From the IMG/VR virus record IMGVR_UViG_3300048065_000738, positions 1 through 33,778 of that record: a stretch of DNA of 33,778 nt. One strand, given 5' to 3'. Within the stretch, counting starts at the first letter, position 1. The number at the start of each line of letters is the position of its first letter. The position numbers were made by a program, and so were the translations under genes. This stretch comes from a virus. A model generated the notes under the pieces. The model ran no database searches. It was not told the DNA's origin and was given only the letters and a program-made list of their open reading frames with translations. Shown in pieces: positions 18,775 to 27,944 of this stretch.

Positions 18775-21495
18775 TTATTGGTTTTTAAGTTGTTCAATTT
18801 CTGCTCTAAGTTCTTGAATTGCTCCTACTAATAAAGGAACTAGCTTGCTTTGGTCGATACCTTGATAAACTGGTCTAGTACCCATCACTGCTTCTTCTAT
18901 AACGTTTCCTTCATCATCAAGAACGGCAGGCGTTACTTCGTATTCTTCGGTAGCATCCTTTTCACCAGTAATCGCTTCAGGTACTACATCAGCAACTTCG
19001 TGTGCTAAGAACCCATCAACAGTTGTGTTAGCATCAGCAATAAAGTTAAATCTACTAGGATTAAGTTGGTCAACCCTATCCAATGCACCAGTCAATTCTA
19101 CAACGTTTTCTTTTAGTCGATAGTCAGATGAAGTGTTGTAAGCCGTTGCTGTTGTTGTTATAGAAATTGAACCTACATCAGTATCTCCCCTTTCGAAAGA
19201 TATTGCCTTTCCGTCTGAACTTGTACGGTCAATGTGAATACCAGTATAAGCACCAGTACCAGTTCCTACTGCTACAGTCATTGTATCACCAGTTGCAGAA
19301 AAACAAGCTCTTTGTGCCGTACCGCTAAATCCAGCTAATGCAGATGTAGTTCCTACCAATAACCTACCGCTTGAATCAATACGCATCGCAGTAGAATAAT
19401 TACCTGCTCCTTGTTTTACAAGGAAATCCATTTCAGACCTATCAGCATTTGTACCTGCCGTAACTGTAATTTGTCCCACTCTTTTTTGAAACTCATTAGT
19501 AGCAGAACCATTTACCCAATAATAACCACCTAAAAAACCACTAGCACTCTGAGCAGATTCTGCTATAAAACTAGCAGATTTATTTGTTCCAGTACCACCT
19601 TTTACGTGAAGTTCTTTACCACTAAAAGCAAACAAATCAGGGCTTGTCTGACCAATCCCAACGTTACCGCTTGAATCAATGCGCATGCGTTCATCAACGT
19701 CAGAATTATCACCGTCTGAATTTCTTGTCCAAAATCGTAAATTACCTTTAGCATCTCCACTTTCTACAAATGAAGCGATACCTGCAATATCATTAAATGA
19801 AGATGTGTTACCACTATTGATAAACATCAAGCCTGCATTATTACTTGCGTTAGTTGTCTTTAATAGTAATGTACCATTTTGAAGTGAACTACCTGACGTT
19901 GCAGTTATTGTAGTTGTACCGCCTGAAGCAATGCGCATACGCTCATCTGAATCTTGATAAAATCTTAAAGCATCAGCCGATGATGAAACAAGCATTGACC
20001 ATTCGTGTGTACCACCTTCTATTTGTAACGAAGCAGAACTTGAATTTGATACTTCGATATTTCCAGTAGCAACCCCCGATGTAGCAGTCTTACCCACTAA
20101 TACGTTACCCGAACTGTCGATGGTCATTAATGGATTTATACTAACTGTTTCATCAGCACCAGTTGCACTTGCAGTAGCGTTATACCAAATATGCTTTCCA
20201 TTTACTACATCTTGTTGATATATAGGACTCCAACCCGAAGCAATGCTTTTGCCTGCATCGCTACTGTTGTAATAGAAGTTACTTGCTATATAGGTGTCTT
20301 TTGTTCTTTGAAAGGTAAGATGGCTTCCTACGTTTAAACTATCGGTTACATTGGAATGTTGTGTTTTTGGTATATCACCAATTCCCATTCGACCCGAACT
20401 GTCGATGCGCATAAACTCACTTGTGCCTGCTGAATTTGAAAACTCGTGCGTATCGCCAAAATAAGTTAGACTAGCATCTGATGCGATAGTAACAGAACTT
20501 CCACCTTTTGCTCTTACACTAAATGTTCCTGCTCCAGTATCTACTTCTAAAGGATAACTAGGCGAAGTACCAATCCCTACGTTACCTGAACTATTTAAAA
20601 CTAATACATTATCTAAACCATTAGTCCTAAAATCCATAACACCAGTATCTCTTGTGTAACGGATTCTGCCTTCGTATTGACCTGCACCAGTATTAGCACT
20701 TGCGAAATTGATAGTCGCTTGTGCAGAATTGCCCTGCCATAAAGTTAGACCAGGTGATACACCCAATGCTCCTTGACCTATAACTAATGAAGATGATGTG
20801 CTAACGCTAGTAGCAAAACTGTCAGGTGAACTATTATTAATACCTATTGCACCTGAGCTTTGGATGCGCATGCGTTCGGTTGGAGTTGAACCATTTGGGT
20901 CTGTATAAAACTCTAATGATGCAGAATTATTTGAATTATTGTAAGTAGATGTTATACTTGTATTTCCAATTTTAGTTCCTGAAAGGATGTAACCATACCC
21001 AGATAATAAAGTATTAGTTGTGCTTGTGTTTGTAGAAGAGCCTACAGAAATAGAACCATCTTGAACCTCAAGTTTAGCACTAGGCGAAGTAGTACCAATC
21101 CCAAGACTTTCTGCACTTGCATCCCAAAAGAAAGCTGGTGTTACGCCAGTATCATCATAAAAATTAACATCACCATTTAAAGCAACATTTAAAAATGTTG
21201 TATCAGCAGGCATAACACTAAAACCACCTGCACTATTTGTTCGTAATCTAACACCGTAAGAAACATTATTTAACGTTATATCGCCATTAGAATTAGTAGT
21301 ATTTAAATCTAAAACAACGTTGCTTGTTTGGTCGATAGTTAATCCATTTGTCGTTATACTACCATTAACATCAAGAGCAGTAATATCTTGACCATCACCA
21401 TTTTCAATCGTTCCAGTAGTTGGTGAACCTGCCGAAGTTCCAATCGTTAATAGGTTACCGTATGTGTCTTTTAGTTGAGTTGTCGCTAGATTCAT
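18775..21495 (-). CDS. Tail fibre with C-terminal endosialidase-type chaperone (peptidase S74)
   Basis: The 906-aa protein is a fibre of repeated modules: about eight copies of a MRIDSSGNVGIG-type motif (for example ...ERMRIDSSG, GNVGIGTSPS). The C-terminal 118 residues (from about 789) form the intramolecular chaperone: SSDYRLKENV with the catalytic Ser and Lys, DGFLAHEVADVVPEAITGE and a coiled-coil end (LVGAIQELRAEIEQLKNQ). The domain trimerises the fibre and then cuts itself off. It binds the host surface or shapes the fibre. Nucleotide repeats mirror the protein repeats. Confidence 0.85.
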   Translation of the reverse strand: MNLATTQLKDTYGNLLTIGTSAGSPTTGTIENGDGQDITALDVNGSITTNGLTIDQTSNVVLDLNTTNSNGDITLNNVSYGVRLRTNSAGGFSVMPADTTFLNVALNGDVNFYDDTGVTPAFFWDASAESLGIGTTSPSAKLEVQDGSISVGSSTNTSTTNTLLSGYGYILSGTKIGNTSITSTYNNSNNSASLEFYTDPNGSTPTERMRIQSSGAIGINNSSPDSFATSVSTSSSLVIGQGALGVSPGLTLWQGNSAQATINFASANTGAGQYEGRIRYTRDTGVMDFRTNGLDNVLVLNSSGNVGIGTSPSYPLEVDTGAGTFSVRAKGGSSVTIASDASLTYFGDTHEFSNSAGTSEFMRIDSSGRMGIGDIPKTQHSNVTDSLNVGSHLTFQRTKDTYIASNFYYNSSDAGKSIASGWSPIYQQDVVNGKHIWYNATASATGADETVSINPLMTIDSSGNVLVGKTATSGVATGNIEVSNSSSASLQIEGGTHEWSMLVSSSADALRFYQDSDERMRIASGGTTTITATSGSSLQNGTLLLKTTNASNNAGLMFINSGNTSSFNDIAGIASFVESGDAKGNLRFWTRNSDGDNSDVDERMRIDSSGNVGIGQTSPDLFAFSGKELHVKGGTGTNKSASFIAESAQSASGFLGGYYWVNGSATNEFQKRVGQITVTAGTNADRSEMDFLVKQGAGNYSTAMRIDSSGRLLVGTTSALAGFSGTAQRACFSATGDTMTVAVGTGTGAYTGIHIDRTSSDGKAISFERGDTDVGSISITTTATAYNTSSDYRLKENVVELTGALDRVDQLNPSRFNFIADANTTVDGFLAHEVADVVPEAITGEKDATEEYEVTPAVLDDEGNVIEEAVMGTRPVYQGIDQSKLVPLLVGAIQELRAEIEQLKNQ

Positions 21496-21593
21496 AATTT
21501 AGTGCTTGTCAAAATACATTGTTGATTGATTCCAAATTTGATTGGAGCGTGATAAGACACCCCATCTGATATGCGATATATAGGTTAATAATT

Positions 21594-21926
21594 TCAATCT
21601 AGTATATCTATTAATAAGAACTTAGCCGTTCTTTCGCTTGCTTCGTTACTTGCTCCCTTCAATCGCACTTTGTTTACGTCTTTGAATACATCAGAAGGCA
21701 ATGAATGCTTGCCAGTTGCTACTGTTACATTATACTTGTTTCCAAACGTATCGTATATATCGAACCACGTTCCATCCACTTCTACTTGTACGTCAAATGA
21801 CGTGTTCGTATACGTTCCTTCTAGGATCAAGGAACCCACCTCAAATTGGTCACCTGACCGTTGAAAATCTATTGCTGAAGACGTTGCTGCTCCAGATGCG
21901 ATGGTTGTTACTTCTAGTTTTGCCAT
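21594..21926 (-). CDS. 110-aa tail-associated protein
   Basis: A beta-rich protein (SLILEGTYTNTSFDVQVEVD, WFDIYDTFGNKYNVTV) resembling a single beta-sandwich, without Cys. Lies between the two large fibres, so is probably a fibre- or tail-associated structural protein. Family not recognised. The 98-nt gap below it (21496-21593) has no clear promoter. Confidence 0.6.
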   Translation of the reverse strand: MAKLEVTTIASGAATSSAIDFQRSGDQFEVGSLILEGTYTNTSFDVQVEVDGTWFDIYDTFGNKYNVTVATGKHSLPSDVFKDVNKVRLKGASNEASERTAKFLLIDILD

Positions 21927-21955
21927 AGATTAATTTAATTTGAGTTTCAAAGTAG

Positions 21956-22090
21956 CTAGTTTTGTTGGTCGTTTTCAATACGAAGTTTATAGTTTTGTAT
22001 GATTTGCTGAATCATAGCGTGCGCCTCGTAATTAACGTTGAGCTTTCGTAAATCGTTTTGTATCGCTTCTAAGAGTTCTAAGTTGGTCAT
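21956..22090 (-). CDS. 44-aa helical small protein
   Basis: ATG 22090 to TAG 21956. The product is helical and polar (LELLEAIQNDLRKLNVNYEA, MIQQIIQNYKLRIEN). It lies 4 nt after the large fibre stop and 29 nt before the 110-aa gene, which supports a real gene. It might be a coiled-coil fibre accessory. Family not recognised. Confidence 0.55.
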   Translation of the reverse strand: MTNLELLEAIQNDLRKLNVNYEAHAMIQQIIQNYKLRIENDQQN

Positions 22091-22094
22091 GATG

Positions 22095-25000
22095 TTAGGT
22101 TATTAATGAATAATCTATATAAGTGTTTCCGTTACTCAATATAAGGGAATCGCTTAATCTTGTAAATACGCCACTTGGATTTAACTCTGTGACAGGATTA
22201 TAATCTCTTGTTCCTATGTCAGTAGCCGAAGCTCCACTTAATGTTACCCCAGAAGAATCTAAGACATTAAAGCGTATGTGTGTAGTCGTATCTTTTTCGT
22301 TCACGTAAAAATACATAGTAATTGTTCCAGTGCAAGAACCAGTTTGGCTAGAGGTAAATTTAAATTCAGTTTTTGTACTATCAGATTGGTCTACAACATT
22401 AAGTCTGTTTCCAGTTGCGTTATCTGCAACAAAATAATTCGTGTTAAAATCTATCCTAGTATCTGAAAACAACCCATAATCAGTAAAAGTAGAATTATTC
22501 GTACTAACCTCAAGTGTTACGGTAATACCAGCAGTAAAAGAACCAGCAGGAACACTTTGAGAGTAATCAAATTGAAACTTAACCCATCTATTATTATTTA
22601 TAGCTAATGAGTTTGTGTTAAAACCGTTTGCTAATGTGGCAAGTCTAAAATCAGATACATCTGACGTGGTAACTTCTGTATTAGCACTATCTGATGGATA
22701 CGTAGTTCCTGTTGATTTAATTCTAAGGTTACCAGACGTTAAATCAAATACTTCTGATTTAATTTCAAACGTACCTGCATTCTCATTAAATGATAAGAAG
22801 TTAGTACCATCGCCTACCTTAAACTGTACATCACCCTGACCTAGTTTCCAGTAGTTTTGATTGGTTATTCCACCAGAATCTATTTTTATGCCTTGCTCTA
22901 CACTACTTAACTTACCGACAGTCATTAATGCCGAACCCGTACCAATGACTATGTTTTGGTTATCAGTATTTACATTGAAATTAGTAGTAGTAATCAGAAC
23001 GGTATCACTATCACCAGATAATACGCCACCACCAAAAGAGAATGTCTTGTCCTGTTTAAAGAAGTCGTTAGCACCTATCGTAATACCGTCTGTGCTATCT
23101 ATAGTCATTGACCCAGCAGTAAGGTCAAAGGTACTAGCATTTATAGTAAAATTAGTTCCATCAAACTCTAAGAAGTTAGTAGCGTCACCAACCCTAAGCA
23201 CATTACCTGATTCAAGGTCACCATCACTAATACCAAAGTAATTATTGGCATTTATAAAGAATCCGTAAAAGTCTCCGTTACTAACACCGCCCTGAGATGC
23301 TTGTACGTTTATGTCTATATTCTCAAGTTTACCTACGATAGCCTCGTTACTTCCATCTGTAGCTTTTAACTTACCAGTAACTTCTATTTCTTGGGCAAAT
23401 AAATTGGATACATTTATCTCTGTAGCGGTAATAGAGTCGGTAACAATAGTACCACCATCTATAAAGGTTGCTTCGCCTAAATTAGTAGGTGTAGTAGAAC
23501 CGTCTTTAGCGCTCTTAAATATGGTTGTACCTGTAATATCAATATCACCTTTTACGGTAAGAGTACTACCGCTGAACTCCATGTATTGACCACTCCTAGT
23601 AAGGTCTCCCACCAATAAAGCGCCAGTAAGAAACGTGTTTTCGCCAAAGAAGCCAAACCCACTTACGTTAGAATACGTGCTAGTTAAATTAGCAAGGTTA
23701 CCGCTTTGTGTGATTACCGTTATAACCGTATCAGGGTCTCCTGCTCTTGGCGAACCACTTACTGTGTTAGTCCATTGCACGATTCTGTTGTAAGGAACCT
23801 TAGTAAAATCATCGGAAGATTCAGTGCTTCTGTCTAATACAGTTCTTTCAATGTAGTAACTACCTGACGTTCCGTAATCTAAAAGAATATTACCTTTGTT
23901 TACTGTTTTCCCTACAGCTCCATTTGATGCGCCTGCATACGTTATGGTATAATCCCAAGTTTGTGTACCACCTGCTACACTAGCGTAGTTCGATACGGTT
24001 CCGTATATATCAAATATTTCGAGTCCACTAGTTGAATCAACGACTCTAGCCCTTACATGGTCACCAGCCTCAAACACCTGTAACCCACTTAATCCTTCTA
24101 GGTCTTCCACTGTGATGCTTACAGATGCTCCTACACTAGGAACTACGAATGATGCGTTTAACTTAGCAACTGACTTCGTTAGTATGTCAGATCCTGCTAA
24201 TGCTTGTGCTACATCTGCCGTAAATGCCTTAGCTACTAACTCATCTATATACAATGTTCTAAAGTCACCAACACCTGCCTGAGATATTTGGAAGCCACTT
24301 GGTGTAGTAGTAAACCAAGAACTAAAATCAGCTGTTTCTATATCGTCATTAACGGTTATCGTTCCATCCACCTGTAGTGTTGAGCTAAGGATTGTAGCCC
24401 CACTTACTGTTAGCGCCCCAAACGTTACACTGTCGCTAGTTTGAACGTTTTGGTTCATTGCATACAGCTCATTGTCGCCTTGACCAGTGTTTAATGTAGG
24501 AGCGTCTAATGTGCCTGAAATGGTGGTGTTACCAGTTACTGAAAGAGTACCACCTATCGTTGCGTTTGTGCCTACTTCTAAATAGGTGTCTGCTTTTAGA
24601 TATGTTCCTGCGTGAACGTGTTGGTCTGCATTGATACCGTTATCAACGTCTAAACTCGTTCCAATAAATACTGGGTTATTAAACTTCTCACTAGGGTCAG
24701 CATCCCATTCTAGCGTGCTTGTGTTCCACGTAATACTGGTCGTATCTATTTCATCGGTGATGACTATACCATTAACAGTTAGGTCATCGTTTATAGTTAC
24801 AAGACCACTAGCTATATTAACATCAATTACATCAGTTGTTACTGCTTGGTTGTTAGCATCACCTGCGAATATTTTTCCTTCGTCTAGGTTAGGTACGGCA
24901 TTGGTACGACCTGCACCCATGATGTAAATTTGTCCACTACTACCATCGACTCGTATAACCTTAGCGATTTTCTGAAGTAGGTTGCTTTCACCAGTTGGTG

Positions 25001-25640
25001 GTGTATTTACAAGCGTACCATTAGGACCAATAAACAATTCATCGCCTACTGTAAAAGAACTTGTATCTATCCCTATTAACTTACCATGAGTAACTATATC
25101 ACCCATAGCATTATCATTCACATCAGCCGATAAAACCCCAATCGAAGGCATTGTGCCACTACCATCAGAATCAGCTACACCTATCGTGAACTGCTGACCT
25201 TGAGCAACTTGTCCTGATATGTAGACTGGTGTGCCTTTTGTTAATGTGCCACCTGTATCATTCTTTCCTTGTACGTGAATAGCACCAGTAAGGTCGCCTG
25301 TTACGTCCCCTGTAACGTTACCAGTAACATCTCCAATTAGGTCAGCTGTTACCGTATTAAACGTTACATCATCACTAGCACCAAGTTCTAGGTTGTCTCT
25401 GGCGGTGGATACGTTATCAAGGTCGGATAGATTATTGCTTTCAAGTAGGTATCTAGCATCAGGTACAGTAAATATAGCATTACTAAAGTCTTCACGAAGC
25501 AATGGAAACCCAGCTTGAGTAGCACCGTCATGAACGACTACGGTATCTTTGGTTAAGTCTACCGTAAGTTCTGCTACAGCGCCAGTAAAGGAGGCGTGTT
25601 CTGATGTTGTACCCCGTCTGCGTTTTACTTCGGTTGCCAT
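22095..25640 (-). CDS. Large tail fibre / tip protein
   Basis: The 1181-aa protein starts with a segment common at the N-termini of phage fibres (KRRRGTTSEHASFTGAVAEL, KDTVVVHDG), then a beta-rich module (GTLTKGTPVYISGQVAQGQQ) and a long middle of strand repeats (GxLTVSGNTTISG types). About residues 750-780 read SITATEINVSNLFAQEIEVT, as in tip proteins (J-like) of tailed phages. Two copies of a GDxxxxxVGDxTNFLxF...FDLTxGxxxI module lie near 800-1000. It is probably the main receptor-binding or central fibre. The role is by type and place. Confidence 0.75.
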   Translation of the reverse strand: MATEVKRRRGTTSEHASFTGAVAELTVDLTKDTVVVHDGATQAGFPLLREDFSNAIFTVPDARYLLESNNLSDLDNVSTARDNLELGASDDVTFNTVTADLIGDVTGNVTGDVTGDLTGAIHVQGKNDTGGTLTKGTPVYISGQVAQGQQFTIGVADSDGSGTMPSIGVLSADVNDNAMGDIVTHGKLIGIDTSSFTVGDELFIGPNGTLVNTPPTGESNLLQKIAKVIRVDGSSGQIYIMGAGRTNAVPNLDEGKIFAGDANNQAVTTDVIDVNIASGLVTINDDLTVNGIVITDEIDTTSITWNTSTLEWDADPSEKFNNPVFIGTSLDVDNGINADQHVHAGTYLKADTYLEVGTNATIGGTLSVTGNTTISGTLDAPTLNTGQGDNELYAMNQNVQTSDSVTFGALTVSGATILSSTLQVDGTITVNDDIETADFSSWFTTTPSGFQISQAGVGDFRTLYIDELVAKAFTADVAQALAGSDILTKSVAKLNASFVVPSVGASVSITVEDLEGLSGLQVFEAGDHVRARVVDSTSGLEIFDIYGTVSNYASVAGGTQTWDYTITYAGASNGAVGKTVNKGNILLDYGTSGSYYIERTVLDRSTESSDDFTKVPYNRIVQWTNTVSGSPRAGDPDTVITVITQSGNLANLTSTYSNVSGFGFFGENTFLTGALLVGDLTRSGQYMEFSGSTLTVKGDIDITGTTIFKSAKDGSTTPTNLGEATFIDGGTIVTDSITATEINVSNLFAQEIEVTGKLKATDGSNEAIVGKLENIDINVQASQGGVSNGDFYGFFINANNYFGISDGDLESGNVLRVGDATNFLEFDGTNFTINASTFDLTAGSMTIDSTDGITIGANDFFKQDKTFSFGGGVLSGDSDTVLITTTNFNVNTDNQNIVIGTGSALMTVGKLSSVEQGIKIDSGGITNQNYWKLGQGDVQFKVGDGTNFLSFNENAGTFEIKSEVFDLTSGNLRIKSTGTTYPSDSANTEVTTSDVSDFRLATLANGFNTNSLAINNNRWVKFQFDYSQSVPAGSFTAGITVTLEVSTNNSTFTDYGLFSDTRIDFNTNYFVADNATGNRLNVVDQSDSTKTEFKFTSSQTGSCTGTITMYFYVNEKDTTTHIRFNVLDSSGVTLSGASATDIGTRDYNPVTELNPSGVFTRLSDSLILSNGNTYIDYSLIT

Positions 25641-25643
25641 ATA

Positions 25644-26156
25644 TTATACGCTAGGTGCTTGGAGTGCTGCTGGTATGGTCGTTGCTAGTTCTTGCCCTAT
25701 CAATCGAATGTTGGCAGACCCACGACCTATTTGGTTAGTGTATGCGGTTGTGATGGTGGAGCTATCTAAAATAAACTTAAAAGCGTTAGCGGTAGCCCCA
25801 TTGGTGTCATCAAATAGCGTAGTAAAAGAACCACTAAACGACACTTCTACATACGAATCTCCACCAGTAAACGCACTAACTAAATCCTGTAAGAAGGCAC
25901 TGGCTGTGTTACCACCCCCACCACTACCAGCAAACGTTGATGATAAAAGTTTAGCCCAGTTCAAGTCTAAGGTAAACCGAAAGCCACGAAGATTCTGTCT
26001 TAGACTAGCATCTAAAGCCTCATCATAAGCCGAGCCAAAGTTTACCTGACCTATGTCGCTAGTAAAGTTGTTGGTAGTTATCGTGTAACTCCAGCTGCTT
26101 CCACCAGCCTTCCTAATGTATATTGAGCTTATTTTACTAGATAGAGCCATAATCAA
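25644..26156 (-). CDS. Tail/baseplate protein, copy B of a tandem pair
   Basis: The 170-aa protein shares the segment FGSAYDEALDASLRQNLRGF (followed by RFTLDL) with the next upstream gene (FWGSTFDEALDGSLRSNFRD, FRRTVEL), so the two are duplicates. The rest is beta-rich with a Gly run (about 100-104). ATG 26150 (third residue) would be an alternative start. The genes overlap by 20 nt. Place after the 430-aa protein and before the fibre suggests a baseplate component. Confidence 0.65.
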   Translation of the reverse strand: MIMALSSKISSIYIRKAGGSSWSYTITTNNFTSDIGQVNFGSAYDEALDASLRQNLRGFRFTLDLNWAKLLSSTFAGSGGGGNTASAFLQDLVSAFTGGDSYVEVSFSGSFTTLFDDTNGATANAFKFILDSSTITTAYTNQIGRGSANIRLIGQELATTIPAALQAPSV

Positions 26157-26646
26157 AAGACTGAGTTACTGTTTCCGTTATGAGCCTGTAATCTCTAGCA
26201 TCGTCTACAGCCTCAGTAATAAATCGCCAATCCTCAAAGTTTAGTGTTATGACCACGCCTAAGTCAAATGCTTTGAGCGTAATCTTTGGAACAAACAAAC
26301 CATGTTGATTTGCGTATTGAACACGATGAGCAAAGTCATCCTCTAAAACTACACGAAACAGACTACTAGTATCAATACCGATATATATAAAGGTAGAACC
26401 ATTAATAAAGTCCGTAGCTATATTGTTGCAAATCCTTCTGTAGTCATCAGCCGTTGTGCACAGGTTATAGGTAAGCTCTACTGTTCTTCTAAAGTCCCTG
26501 AAATTGCTCCGTAACGAGCCATCTAGTGCCTCATCGAAGGTTGACCCCCAGAACTGGAGTTCGTCCGTCTCAGCGTAATTTTGAATGGTTAATGTCTCAG
26601 TTCCGCCTGCGTCCGTAACAACTGTGATATTTGTTAGCTTGGACAT
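26137..26646 (-). CDS. Tail/baseplate protein, copy A of a tandem pair
   Basis: The 169-aa protein has the same DEALDGSLRSNFRDFRRT motif at about residues 38-55 as its neighbour, and about 35-55 is the only clearly alike region by eye. Unlike copy B it ends in LNFEDWRFITEAVDDARDYR and a further tail. It starts 2 nt after the 430-aa gene. Role as a baseplate or distal tail part is inferred from place. Confidence 0.65.
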   Translation of the reverse strand: MSKLTNITVVTDAGGTETLTIQNYAETDELQFWGSTFDEALDGSLRSNFRDFRRTVELTYNLCTTADDYRRICNNIATDFINGSTFIYIGIDTSSLFRVVLEDDFAHRVQYANQHGLFVPKITLKAFDLGVVITLNFEDWRFITEAVDDARDYRLITETVTQSFDYGSI

Positions 26647-26648
26647 GG

Positions 26649-27941
26649 TTAGGCTATCTTATAGGCGTTGAATTGCATTGTATCTTTTTGGAAGTCGTAT
26701 GTAACACTAGAAAACCTATATGTTCCGTCTAATGACCCAACGAGCCTTGATGTTTTTGTTGTGCCAAAAGATATAACCATGCACTCGTGAGGCTTTATTT
26801 TAGTGCAATCAAATATTGTTCCGCTAATTCTAGGTATATACTCATTCAATAATAGCTTTTCATAAGATGCCACCCCAAACTGGGCTAGTGTAACGTCCGT
26901 ATAATCTAATTCATTTGCATTAGAAATATCTTTGTATTTATAACTAAATAAAAGAGGTCCATCGCCATCTATTTCTCTTTTAGATAAATTACCTTGTCTA
27001 AATGAAAAGTTAGCTGTTTTGCTAGAGTTAGGGTCTAAAAGACTTAGTGTAGATGAGTCGAAATACTCACCATGAATAACTTTTAATTGTTTGTACTTCA
27101 TCTTTCTCGTATTATCCAACTTTAAATCTTTGAAGTCAGACTCGTTCATCGTAACCGTTTGACCCCCCACAAGATTTCTAGCAAAGTATATTTTTTGACC
27201 TAGCATATTACCAAATACAGCGCCCTCAACTCCTGCTATATTAGCTAATTGTTCCGATGCCGTAAGAAGGTCTTCTGTGTCTTGTTTATCTCGAAGAACC
27301 ATCCAGACTCGTTCTCCAAAGTCTGGGTCCGTATCGGAAAGATTGGTTATAATGGTATTAGAACCAGTAGAGCCGTATATCTCATCTAGCATATCATCTA
27401 TAAAGTCTCTAACTACCATGCCGTCTGGATAGGATGGAATGGTGATTGGTGTGCCAAAATAAACGTTTTGGCTAGAACCGTCCATAATATCAGCAATAGA
27501 GTCAGTAACGTCACTAGGTCGTAACGGATTAAACGTTATTGTTGTTTTTCGACCATTTATGTCGTAAGATACATCGTTTAAATTGAACCTACACTTAATA
27601 ACGTCAGCGGTGTAAGCTCCTGATGGATTGTATATAGATATATCTACGTCTATGTGTTGAGGTACTATTCCAGACGAAAACAACATATCATATATGCTTG
27701 GGTATTCCGCATCAGGATTATCAAAAAATGATATAGTGACTGCTCCAGCTCTAATCCCTATTTTATCAACGTTGTCTACGTCAGTGGTTAATCCGAAATC
27801 ATATTTAAACTTACCTAGTTCACAAATTTCGTAAGTAGCCCCTGTAGTCGTGGCTGTATTATGAAGTATGCTAAAATCAACCTCTATATCTATAGGTCGT
27901 AACGATACTTTATTTGATGATACAGCATAAAATACTGGCAT
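26649..27941 (-). CDS. 430-aa tail protein, probable baseplate/hub component
   Basis: A beta-rich protein with an N-terminal domain (KVSLRPIDIEVDFSILHNTA), a segment RDFIDDMLDEIYGS (about 180-195), TASEQLANIAGVEGAVFGNM and LGQKIYFARN (about 225-250), patterns recalling phage baseplate-hub proteins that sit after the tape measure. No catalytic motif seen. It lies 3 nt after the tape measure stop. The hub role is an inference from order. Confidence 0.6.
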   Translation of the reverse strand: MPVFYAVSSNKVSLRPIDIEVDFSILHNTATTTGATYEICELGKFKYDFGLTTDVDNVDKIGIRAGAVTISFFDNPDAEYPSIYDMLFSSGIVPQHIDVDISIYNPSGAYTADVIKCRFNLNDVSYDINGRKTTITFNPLRPSDVTDSIADIMDGSSQNVYFGTPITIPSYPDGMVVRDFIDDMLDEIYGSTGSNTIITNLSDTDPDFGERVWMVLRDKQDTEDLLTASEQLANIAGVEGAVFGNMLGQKIYFARNLVGGQTVTMNESDFKDLKLDNTRKMKYKQLKVIHGEYFDSSTLSLLDPNSSKTANFSFRQGNLSKREIDGDGPLLFSYKYKDISNANELDYTDVTLAQFGVASYEKLLLNEYIPRISGTIFDCTKIKPHECMVISFGTTKTSRLVGSLDGTYRFSSVTYDFQKDTMQFNAYKIA

Positions 27942-27944
27942 TTA

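Noticed and set aside
22278-24927. Several plus-strand ORFs antisense to the 1181-aa fibre
   Set aside because: Ser/Val/Leu-rich mirror translations of a repetitive beta-rich gene; no starts with spacing to neighbours.
18775-25640. Diversity-generating retroelement target in the fibres
   Set aside because: No reverse transcriptase or template repeat was found in the window.
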